From Sambucus nigra (Eukaryota > Streptophyta > Magnoliopsida > Dipsacales > Adoxaceae): a stretch of 64,000 bases of DNA. The stretch covers positions 443,618,219 to 443,682,218 of the forward strand of contig OX422211.1 in the NCBI GenBank assembly GCA_949130495.1, given 5' to 3'. Position 1 is the first letter of the stretch, and the number at the start of each line of letters is the position of its first letter. Shown piece by piece: positions 46,150 through 55,832 of this stretch. The notes under the pieces are model-generated. The model saw nothing but the letters and a program-made list of their open reading frames with translations. It was not told the DNA's origin and ran no database searches. A program made the translations under genes and the position numbers.

Positions 46150-47132
46150 TACATTACTGATAATATTTGCGCAGGTGTTCTGCATTCCATGCATTCTTAA
46201 ACTCCTCCCCCTCTAAAGTTTCTATTTTGTATGTCCCTGGTCGAACACTTCCTTAACTCGGTAGGGTCCATGCCAGTTTGCTTCCAATTTGTTGTGCTTT
46301 TGAATCAACTTCTTTAGCACATAGTCTCCTTCCTTCAAGTTTCACTTCTTCACTCTCTTATTGTAGAACAAAGCCGTTCGTTGCTGGTAAGCAGCATTTC
46401 TAATGGCTGATTCTTCCCTAACCTCCTCGAGCATGTCCAAGTCTAACCTTGTCATTAAATCGCTAACAAGGGAATTGAAATTCAGTATTCTGTGTGTTGG
46501 GAGACCCAATTCGGAGGGTATAACAGCTTCACTTCCAAATGCTAGCATATATGGAGATTACCATGTTGCTGCTCGGGGAGTAGTTCGATAAGCCCATAGC
46601 ACTGATTGTAGCTCGTTGATCCAGTTTGCTTTCGCGTCATTCAATCTTTTTTTAAACCATTCAGCAGCGTTCTGTTTGTCACTTTAGTTTGTCCATTGCT
46701 TTGAGGATGGCCTGGTGCCGAGTGGATCTTCAAGATATTTGACTGATGACAATAGGCAGCGAACTCCTCGTTGTCAAATTGTGTTCCATGGTCTGTGATG
46801 AAGGCATGAGGAAGACCATATCGATAAATGATGTTCTTCCAAATAAATTGGTACACCTTGTCGTACGTCATATCAATGAGAGGCTCAGCCTCAACCCATT
46901 TAGTAAAATAATCCACAGCGACCACGAGATACTTAAATCTTCCCCTGGTCGTCAGCAGTGGCCCGACCAAATCTATTCCCCATATGGCAAATGGCCAAGG
47001 GGAAGTAATGGGTGTCAATAATGCTTGGGGAGTTCTTCGGATGGAGGAGAAGCGCTGACACTTGTCACATTTCTTAGCGTAGGCTATACAATCAGCTCTC
47101 ATCGTTGGCCAGTAGTATCCTTGAGTCATCAT
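46150..47132 (-). pseudogene. E3 integrase
   Basis: Integrase read leftward. The zinc domain ends CDKCQRFSS (about 47050). The core has WGIDLVGPLLTTRGRFKYLVVAVDYFTKWVEAEP with the first Asp, ITDHGTQFDNEEF with the second, and [11 protein letters not shown], where the catalytic Glu is Lys (codon 46683-46685). A stop at 46641 and a frame change precede the C-terminal part, SLAFGSEAVIPSELGLP-type sequence and YNKRVKK (46548-46342), and the last recognisable residues run to about 46150. Order and motifs are typical of Tat elements. Confidence 0.85.
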
Positions 47133-47135
47133 TCT

Positions 47136-47960
47136 TTACAAAAGTGTTTGACCTGCTACATGGGCTCCACAGGACCCTTCATGGACCTCTTCAATCAAAT
47201 CTTTCACCTCGGTGGGATGCACACATCTTTGCAAACCTGCTATAATTCCTCGTCTGTATAGAATACCATTAGTCAGTACATAACGAGCAGCCTTAAATTT
47301 CAGTTTCTTGGCTGCAAGTTTGTCAGTTGGTAATTCCCCTTTCTCAATATATGCCCTGATGGGATCCATCCATGATGACCCTAAATCGAGGGTATTAAAG
47401 TTTATCGTCAGATCTTCATTTATACTCCGACCAGCTAAAACTTCAATTGGGATTGTTATTCGTAGCTCGGTACGAGTAGCTGATGCTAATCGAGCTAAGG
47501 CGTTCGCTCTTGCATTCTCCATTCTTGGTATTCTGACCAGCTGAATAGCAGCAAATTCTGACACCAATTCCTTTGACTTTTCATGATATATGATAATTAA
47601 TTCTCCTTTGGCTGCATATACTCCCATCATTTGATTTATGACCAATTGCGAGTCACTGAAAACAATAACTTGTTCTGCCCCCATGGTTTTTGCCAAACTA
47701 AGACCTGCAATCATGGCTTCATATTCAGCCTCATTATTCGAAGCTTTGAATTGGAAACGTAGGGCGTATTCTATGTCAACCTCATCCGGACTGTTCAAAA
47801 CTATCCCTGCACCACATCCTGTAGTGTAGGATGAACCATCCACATACAGACTCCATATAGGTAACTCGTCTTCAAATTTCTGATCTGACAGAGTTCCTCG
47901 GTGGAAAATTTGTTGCTTCCTTTCACCATCTCCTGATATTTCTTGTTGTTCGTCGATCAT
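47136..47960 (-). pseudogene. E3 second (archaeal-type) RNase H and linker
   Basis: Open stretch 48104-47136. The second RNase H reads WSLYVDGSSYTTGCGAGIVL (first Asp), NNEAEYEAMIAGL (Glu), VFSDSQLVINQMMG (Asp) and NARANALARLAS, where the last usual Asp position reads Asn. Then comes a linker, SSWMDPIRAYIEKGELP, and the start of the integrase zinc domain, YRRGIIAGLQRCVHP. An extra archaeal-type RNase H in pol is an established mark of the Tat lineage and supports this assignment. Confidence 0.85.
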
Positions 47961-49562
47961 CTTTTCTTGCCCTTTTACCAACCTAAGCTGGTCTGGGCTT
48001 GAATTTGATGACTCTGTAACATCTACTTGCGCTTTTACCAAGCTAAGTTGGTATGGGCTTGCATTTGATGATCCTATAACATCCACAGGTTGATCAGTGA
48101 GCAACTTTTGCTCCTCGGGGGTATCAGGATAGGTGAACTCTGCTATAAAATCTGCTACCGCTTATCCTTTTAGCGATGATCTGGGTTCATAAACTATATC
48201 ATATTCACCAAGTTCTATTGCCCAGCACATCAATCTTCCTGATTTATTTGGTTTATGAAGGGCTTGCCTCAATGGCATATCAGTATATACTACTATAGTA
48301 TGAGCCTGGAAGTATGGCTTCATTCTTCTACTTGCCTCGATCAATGCTAGTGCCAATTTTTCCAGCCTTGGATATCTGATCTCTGCTCCTCAGAAGGCCT
48401 TAATTGTGTAGTAGATTGGTTTTTGTACTCCATTCTCCATTATTATCAATGCCGAACTAACTTTATTCTCGGACACTTCCAGATACAAGTATAATTTTTC
48501 TCCCATCACTGGCCTGGATAACAGTGGAGGTGCTCCCAAATATTTCTTCAAGTCTTGGAAAGCCTTCTCACATTCATCATTCCACTCAAAAGTCTTTTGG
48601 AGTGTCTTGAAGAATGGGAGACATCGATCAGTTGCTCGCGATACAAATCTGTTGAGTGCTGCTACTCGTCCTGTAAGACTTTTCACTTCTTTCTTCGTCG
48701 TTGGGGATCACAGCCCTAACAGAGCTTTGATCTTTTCAAGGTTAGCTTCAATGCCTCGCTGATTGACAATGTACACGAGAAACATGCCTTCTCGTACTCC
48801 AAATATGCACTTCCTCGGGTTCAGATTCATTTGATATTTATCTAGTTGATCAAAGGTCTGGCCTAAGTCAACTGGATGATCAGCACCTTTCTTGCTCTTC
48901 GTCAGCATATCGTCAACATAGACTTCCATATTGAAACTAATTTGTTCTGCAAACACTTTGTTCATCAGCCGCTGATATGTTGCACCTGCATTTTTCAAAC
49001 CAAAAGGCATAACATTATAACAATAAGTTCTCCTAGGGGTAATGAAAGAAGTACTCTCCCTGTCTTCAGGTTTCATTTTAATCTGATTGTAACCAGAATA
49101 AGCATCCATGAAGCTCAGCAGCTCGTGTCCCGAGGTAGCATCCACTAGTTGATCAATTCGGGGCAGTGGAAAGTGATCCTTTGGGCATGCTTTGTTGAGG
49201 TCGGTGAAGTCTACACACATCCTCCATTTGTTGTTCTTCTTTTTCACCATCATCACATTTGCTAACCAGTCTAGATATTTAACATCTTCAATAAAGCAAG
49301 CTTTCTGGAGCTTCTCGACTTCCTCCTGTATAGCTTGATTCTTCTCAGGACTGAATACTCTTCTTCTCTGCTTCACAGTCTTGATCTCCTTATTCACATT
49401 GAGCTCGTGACTATCCTCGTGACTCCATGCAAAAGTTTGCTTTCTGCTTCTTAATAAAATTATCAATTTCTGCTTTAGTGAGGCTTCCAACGACGAACCT
49501 ACTTGAGTAGTTCGTTCAGGGTGCTCGTCGTCCAGAATGATGTTTTTAGTAGCTTCCACCAC
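47961..49562 (-). pseudogene. E3 reverse transcriptase and RNase H
   Basis: RT open over 49562-48708: WLANVMMVKKKNNKWRMCVD, FTDLNKACPKDHFPLPRID, YSGYNQIKM, and the catalytic MEVYVDDMLTKS (YVDD, 48909-48920). After a stop at 48708 the first RNase H continues in the same frame: FEWNDECEKAFQDLKKYL, PVMGEKLYLYLEVS, then RYPRLEKLALAL and ALHKPNKSGRLMCWAIELGEYDI. Stops fall at 48390 and 48162 (KG-stop-AVADF, usually Gln). All catalytic residues of the RT are present; only stops disable it. Confidence 0.9.
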
Positions 49563-50270
49563 TTAACCCTTCACGAGTTGCGACTCATCTCTAGGATCCA
49601 ATGTTTCAATTTCTACACCTTCATCCACTATATAGGTGGTAGTCTTTTTCCTTGATTCCTCCATTTCCTCTTGCTCGGTGGATGAATAATAGCATTCCCG
49701 AGCTACTTTCTGATCACCTTTCACAAATCCTACTCCAAAATTTGTTAGAAATTTCAGGCATTGATGTACCTTAGATGGTACAGCCTCAAACTTCTTCAAT
49801 CCTACTCTTCCCATGATGATATTGTATGATGATTGAACATTCTTATCCATCAGGAAGAAGCGTATTCTTTCTGTTCGACAAGCAGGCCATGTACCAATGA
49901 ATATATCCAACTTGATCGTCCCAAGTTTGAAAAACTTTCTCACCAGAAAAACCCAGGAGGGGTCTATGATAAGGCTCCAGTTGAGATAGTTTTAGATTTA
50001 AACTGTCGAAGCACGAGTAGAACATGATGTCTGCCGAGCTACCATTATCTACCAGTACTCCTGAGATCATCACTTCCTTCATCCTCATTTTGATCACCAA
50101 TGGGTCATCATGAGGATATAGAAACCTGCGAGGTCGTTCCTTGAGAAACCAATGACCAATTTCTCTTTGTTTACCTTTCTCGGGCGATCCTCCTCAGCTA
50201 GATTTATTCGTTGAATGTATGAGCAAGCTCGAGCCTCATAGAGGTAAGCTTTTCTCTCTGTAGTAAGGTC
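49563..50270 (-). pseudogene. E3 aspartic protease
   Basis: Active site VLVDNGSSADIMFYS (about 50025-50060) in one frame. The downstream part, LGTIKLDIFIGTW, FFLMDKNVQSSYNIIMGRVGLKKFEAVPSKVHQCLKF, continues in the pol frame (49943-49563), so one frameshift lies near 49950. The upstream linker shows EEDRPRKVNKEKLVIGF near 50180. Confidence 0.8.
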
Positions 50271-52033
50271 TCATCCTCCTGCATCTCCACCTGTAATAAC
50301 ATTAACGTCAAATGACCCAAAGCGTATTGAAAATACCTCACGTTCTGGCTGCCTTGGTCTTTTGGGAAGATCGGGGTCGTCTTCTGAATCAACTTCATGG
50401 TCTCTTTTCTTGTTCTCCTCTGCTCGATGAGGAGATCTAGACCTCTCTATTGTTCGGTCGTTGTTTCTTCTTTCATTCCTTCGATCAACATACTTTGCTA
50501 GTTTTCCTCGTCTGATGAGTGTTTCAATCTCATTCTGAAGAGCTATGCAATTTTGGTCATATGGCCATGATCTTTGTGAAACTCGCAATATTTTGCCTTA
50601 TTTCTCCTGTAAGGGTCTGCTTTCATTTTCTCTGGCCATTTTAATTCCTCGTTGTTCTTGATTTCTTCTAGAACATGGTTGATGTCTTTCTTCAAAGGAG
50701 TATAATTATCAAATTTCTTCAATACTTCCCATGACGACCTTGTTTTTGAGTGTTTGTCACTACCATTGTTCTTATGCTCTTTCTTCTTAGCTTTATCACC
50801 TTCCACCTTGGTTTCTTTGGCATCCATATTCTTCTTCGCAGCCATAGCCTCCTCGGCATTCATAATCTTGGCCGCTTTTCCCATCAGATCTGACATGGTT
50901 CTAGGTGGATCTTTGGCTAAAGTGTAGTACAACTTGTTGGGCAGTAGTCCACTCATCAAGCCGGTAATCGCTGTCTTTTCCTCATAATCAATGACTTCGA
51001 GCTTCTCGTTATTAAAACGAGTTATATAATCTTTGGTACTTTCACCAGCTTTTTGTCTAACACTTAACAAATGCGCTACTCGTTTAACTGGCTTTGCCCC
51101 AAAACAGAAATTCCCAATGAATAACTCGGCCAGTTGAAAGAAAGTTGAGATCTTACCCCGAGGAAGATTATTATACCATATTTGAGCAGATCCGGTAAGA
51201 GTTCCCGAGAATGCTCTGCATCTCATCTCCTCTGGAACAGTGTAGATGTCGACTGCAGCTTGGTATTGTTCTATATGAAGGACGGGATCGGTCTTTCCAT
51301 CATATTTGGGGGTCACAACAGGTGCTTTGAACTTTGATGGTGTTGGAAAATCTACAATGGCCTGGACAAAAGGTGTTCCTTGAACAAAAGTTCATTGTAG
51401 AGGGTTCTTGGCCTTAGCCATTTCCCCTAATCTATCCTCCAGCCTCTGAATAGAGCCTTTCCATGCATCGTTTCCCTCCTCGGGCCTGTTGGTTCGAGCA
51501 ACTGAATGCGTTGATGTGGCTTCCTGGGATCAATCTTGACGAGCAGCTGGTCGCGACTGGGCAGATCCTTCCCTTAAGTCTGATGGTCGTCGAAAACTCC
51601 TCGATGCGGCTCTAGGAGGACTTTTCCTCCTTCTAGTACCTAATCGATCAAAAGGAGATACTCTGCTTAATATTTCTAGCGCACTGGTCCTTTCTGGAGA
51701 GAGAGTGATACGTTGTTCAGTAGCTGTGGCTCATACCGACGAAGTTCGACCAGGTTGATAAGAAAAATCTTCAGACTCCTCAGTACGATATGAATCGGTA
51801 CGCCTAGTACGCGAAGAAGATAAACGGGTATTTCTTTAAATACTTCGCGGTCCTGAATGGGTTGGTGCACCGCCATGGAGGGTTTGTATGAGTTGTCGCA
51901 TAGTTTCTTGCATGACTGTCTGGCCCTGGGCCAGATTTGTCATTATTCCAGCCAGATCTGGAATATTGGGCGGAGCAGATGGATTTGGAGGGCTTCTAGC
52001 GTTTCGATTGCTGGGTTCTGGAATATCTGCCAT
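50271..52033 (-). pseudogene. E3 gag
   Basis: Starts MADIPEPSNRNARSPPNPSA at 52033, 66 bases inside the LTR. The N-terminal and Arg/Ser-rich part (to about 51320) contains a few stops. The capsid core is open over 51316-50543: TPKYDGKTDPVLHIEQYQAA, GSAQIWYNNLPRGKISTFFQL, KAGESTKDYITRFN. The C-terminal knuckle, CEFHKDHGH (C-X2-H-X4-H), loses its last Cys to a one-base frameshift at about 50550; the next frame continues CIALQNEIETLIRRGKLAKYV and a basic tail to 50271. Small shadow ORFs lie opposite. Confidence 0.88.
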
Positions 52034-52079
52034 TGGTGATAAATTTTTTTTTTTATGAAAAATGATATTACCAGTCGTT

Positions 52080-52098
52080 TCCCACAGACGACGCCAAT
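52080..52098 (-). other. E3 primer binding site
   Basis: Minus strand TTGGCGTCGTCTGTGGG, beginning two bases after the 5' LTR end at 52100. Same type as in E2. Confidence 0.75.
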
Positions 52099-52099
52099 C

Positions 52100-52670
52100 T
52101 GTTGATGTAAAAAATTAGATTATATCTAATTATTTAATCAAAGATAAATAAAATGAGACAAAGAAATTTTAAAGTGGTTCAGCCTTATAAGAATGGCCTA
52201 CGTCCACTGTTTCTGTTATTGCTGACTGTTTGGGAATTCTCGATTACAAGTTTTCTCAAGAAATTCCGGTCCCCTTATAATGAGGGTAATACAATGTATT
52301 TATAGCCCTAAGGCTGTAATGTGAAAGGGTAATACATTCAATGCCCCTTAAGCGTATACATCTGTATGATAATAATAAGCATTTAATGCGCAGTCAATAT
52401 GTTGGTTATCCGGCTATTAATGCTTTGTCTGAGGTGCAGCTCGGACCGCCTAAGCTGCTCGGACCGCCTAAGGTCCTCGGTACTCAAAAGTTCCTCAGAG
52501 AGTTCTTGTAGGTCGGAGCGTCTGAGTTGATCGGGGAACCAAAGTTCCTCATTGCAGTATGGTTCCACGGAGTCAAGGTGTTGTTCGTAAGTATTTATCA
52601 TTGCCACGTAGATTGCCATGTGTCTTCACCCAATTGAGCCATGTCAGCAGACTAAATTTTGGTATCAACA
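52100..52670 (-). repeat. E3 5' LTR
   Basis: 571 bp, nearly identical in layout to 40358-40948, one 17-bp unit shorter. R/U5-type motif at 52173-52209. It ends at TSD GGGAC. Confidence 0.93.
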
Positions 52671-52675
52671 GGGAC

Positions 52676-53142
52676 TAAAGGTGCATTTAAGACCTTGTCC
52701 CTCCAAGTTTTCTCTCATTTTTTATGCCCAAAAAGGCCATGTCAGCCCTAGATTATTTCTATAAATTAAACCCTTGGGCTAGGTCAAGTCAGATCAGCAA
52801 ACTAAAGTCCAACTATTACTCTCTCAAAATCGCACCCTACCTCCTAGTATTCTCTCCCTTCTCTCTCTCTCTCTATAAGTGATGAGTGTTTGTATCTTCA
52901 ATCTCATCATTATAGTCATCATTCTCAGGAGGTTCTTCTTCTATAAGTTATTATCATTGTTTGTCAAGTTTCATATATATAGGGGGTTTATAAAACTTAC
53001 TCCACTTTTACCAGAAAAGGAAAGTTTCACTCTCAGTTGTTGTTTAAGACCTTGAAAACGTTAAAGGCAGAGTCCATTGGAGTGGTTTACGCCTCACCCA
53101 TTTCAGTATGTTATCAGACCCTAGTCACACTACCCTCCTACA
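52676..53142 (+). repeat. E4 left LTR, part 2
   Basis: Continuation of the LTR cut at 40357, homologous to 59986-60441. TATA box TATAAATTA at 52760-52768, a CT microsatellite near 52858-52875, and a 3' end ...ACCCTCCTACA. Confidence 0.8.
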
Positions 53143-53144
53143 TC

Positions 53145-53162
53145 TGGTGACTCCGCTGGGGA
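53145..53162 (+). other. E4 primer binding site
   Basis: TGGTGACTCCGCTGGGGA, two bases after the LTR. This resembles the tRNA-Arg type site reported for Ogre/Tat elements (TGGCGACTC-GCTGGGGA) and differs from the E2/E3 site, so E4 is a separate Tat branch. Confidence 0.7.
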
Positions 53163-53177
53163 GGTATCCTCACTACC

Positions 53178-54700
53178 ATGGACAAAGAAGGTGATAATGG
53201 TTTTAAGAAACTAATTTTTAAAGATACTATGTTTGGTAATGAAGTTCATTGTGATCTTACCACCCAAGAGGAGGTGGTAGTGACCCGAGCTAGAATACGG
53301 CTCCTCAAGGAGGGCATATTGGTACAACAATCATAGCTCCATTGACAGGTATGAATTTAATGGTTATGTTTTTTGAGTTTTTAAAATAAAATAACTTGGA
53401 CTTGGAAAGCTTGAGCCAAAGTTGTGTAACCCCAGCAACAGCCCCCTCTGGAGGGGCAGCCGATGTAGCAATAGCAACAGTAGAGGTGGCTCCACCATGA
53501 AAGCTGATTCTATAGCAAGTTGTAACACCGTTAAGTTCACTAGAAGTAAAGAATATAGGTATTTAGGAATCTCTCTCCAAGACTATAACCATAGAGGAAG
53601 TGAAGAAGCTACTCTCCTCTCAAAGGGAAACTTCTCATCTTTATGGGGAGTTGCAGAACCCCTACCCAGAAAGTGTTAATGAGAAGCCATACCTAGAGGT
53701 GTATGCTCCACCAAAGTTCATCAAATTCAATAGCAAAGGATAAAACCCAATAGAACATGTGAAAATATTTATGGAGTACCTAGGAGTGCATGGGAATGAC
53801 AAGAATCTGAAGTTGCTGGAGTTATACAAAACTCTCACGGGGAAGGACTACATGTGGTACTCCCACCTAGCAACCAACAACATACCCACATGGGAGGAAA
53901 TGCACAGGAAGTTCCTTCATAAATTCTTCGTGGCAGAGGATGAATTCACATTGAGACACTTGGCTCAGGAAGTGCATAGGCTCAGTGAAGAGCTGATGAA
54001 ATATATTAAGCGTTTCCGTGAGAGGGCGCTAGATGTCCATGAAGATAAGACTGAGGCAAGGTTATTATAAATAGGTGTCAAGGGGCTCCTGGAAGAATAC
54101 AAGATCCATTTGGTCAGTTAGACCGGAGATGGGACTTTTAGAATGTTCACCCGGGTTATGAGAAACATAGCCATAATAAACAAGCCTAGACCCTCAAATT
54201 GGAGGAATTCTAAAAGATTTTATGTCTCTTAGAGGCAAGCAGTCAATTATGTAGATGTAAGTTCAAAGGGCAATAAGGGGGCCCCGAGTTCAAAGGCAAT
54301 AGCCCAGTTGGAAAGAGGAAGTTTGAAGATGATGTCCCACTGTCGCTGCCTTGTAGCGTGGCAGAGGCAATGGACTGTTATCGTACTATTATATGAGAAG
54401 CGGTAGAAGGTCCCCTCATTCAAATGGGGAAGTCCCAATAGTAGCATTCAAGGTTAACGCTAAATATTATGAGTTGCATCAGAGAGTACAACACATCGCC
54501 AAAGATTGTTTCTACCTACGGAGGATCATTGGCGAGCAGGTGGCTAGTGGTAATTTGCATATACCTCAAGTAGATGTAAATGAGAACCCACTTCCAACAC
54601 TTTATTATGGCACTGTCAATATGGTGGTAGCCTATTATGAAGAAGCAACTTATGATCTGAAGGAATGGGAAGATAGTTAGAAGATATGTTAAGAGCCAGA
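53178..54700 (+). pseudogene. E4 gag
   Basis: Starts MDKEGDNGFKKLIF (53178). After decayed sequence, the capsid region reads KPYLEVYAPPKFIKFNSKG and then VKIFMEYLGVHGNDKNLKLLEL, GKDYMWYSHLATNNIPTWEEMHRKFLHKFF, LSEELMKYIKRFRERALD (53730-54060). The C-terminal knuckle is YYELHQRVQHIAKDC (about 54470-54515), in which the first Cys of C-X2-H-X4-H-X4-C is Tyr. Frameshifts and stops are scattered. Confidence 0.82.
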
Positions 54701-55800
54701 AGGATTGGCACTCAATGGAAAGCAGAAGGCTGAGAATGAGAGGATCGTGAGGAATGGTTCTTCATTCCTGATGAAAGAGAGGTTTATTATGAGTGGGTTG
54801 AGTAAGTGAACCCCTTAGAAGGCAAGGTCGATATTATCCTATTTCTAGATGAAGGAAGAACATATAAAGCATAATAGGTTTGCAATGCCTAAACCAATGA
54901 GGTAGACTTGGACTCGGAGTGCAAAGCTATAGCGAGGAGTCCTAAGTTTAAATGGTTCTTTGTCCATATAAGGGTGAAGTATGACACTTGGGTGGTCATC
55001 ACAAGAAATATTTTGGAAACAGTGCAGTAGAGGGGAGACCCCTCGCTAAACTGAAAGGACCCAATAAGTAATTGATTAAAAGATACACTTCTGAGGTGGT
55101 CTTCTCTGAAGCATAGAAGTAAGTGCCATATTTTCACAATCACCCACTCTATGTGATAGCCATGATCAATGGGATTTCTTTCTCCAGGGCACTAATGGGT
55201 GGAGGAGTGTCCATCAACATCATGTCGATCAGCACGTTAGCATGTTATATGATACAGGGATCTCTCAAGAAAAGATAGTGCTCGTGTCATTAGTGATTTC
55301 GAGATTTGATAGCACAGGCGTGCATTCGCTTGGATACATGAATGTGGGTATCAATCTAATAAATTTCACTTCCCACACTAAATTTCATGTCATCAATGCC
55401 AACACAAGCTACCAGGTGCTCATAGGGAGAGTGTGGATGCACACTCATGGCATAGTGCCATATCATCAATGTGTCAAAGACCATATTTGAGGCACTAAGA
55501 TCATAATCAAAGCAACACAAATATCATTTTCTATTGAGGAGGCCCATCTGGTAGATGTAGTAGTTTATACTGAGCTCGACGAAGAGAGAAAGGGCTCAGC
55601 AAGAAAGTTAAAGGGAATGCAAGTGGTTACAGGAGGTGCCCAACCAAGGATGTTTGTTTATGATCGTTTGGGAGAGAGAGTGATCCCCCATATGGAAAAG
55701 GTGAAAGTATAGAAAGTCATGGAAAAGACTTATAATGTCAAGGCGAGTAGACTGTCAATAGGAAAGCTGCCCGGTGGTAGGACTTGAGGCTGTAGGAGAA
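54701..55800 (+). pseudogene. E4 aspartic protease remnant, pol truncated
   Basis: Poorly conserved linker to about 55140, then the protease: YVIAMINGISFSRALMGGGVSINIM, where the catalytic Asp of the usual ALVDxG is Gly (near 55195). The flap and C-terminal part (55242-55490) reads NVGINLINFTSHTKFHVINANTSYQVLIGRVWMHTHGIVPYHQ. Linker-like sequence follows to about 55790, where the antisense gene's 3' end begins. No RT, RNase H or integrase follows, so pol is deleted just after protease. Confidence 0.78.
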
Positions 55801-55832
55801 TATAACATCGTGTCCTCACTGGAAGAGTCCCT

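Larger units (their letters stand above)
40358..52670 (-). mobile_element. Tat-lineage gypsy element E3, near-complete
   Basis: 12.3-kb element with LTRs at 40358-40948 and 52100-52670 and a perfect TSD, GGGAC (40353-40357 and 52671-52675), inserted in the E4 left LTR. Minus strand: primer site, gag, protease, RT, RNase H, second RNase H, integrase. Plus strand: two antisense ORFs. Between the two sets lies a 14-copy minisatellite. The LTRs differ by about 20 substitutions over some 560 aligned bases by hand count, plus three length differences, so it is younger than most neighbours. Pol is mostly in one frame with a handful of stops. Confidence 0.92.
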
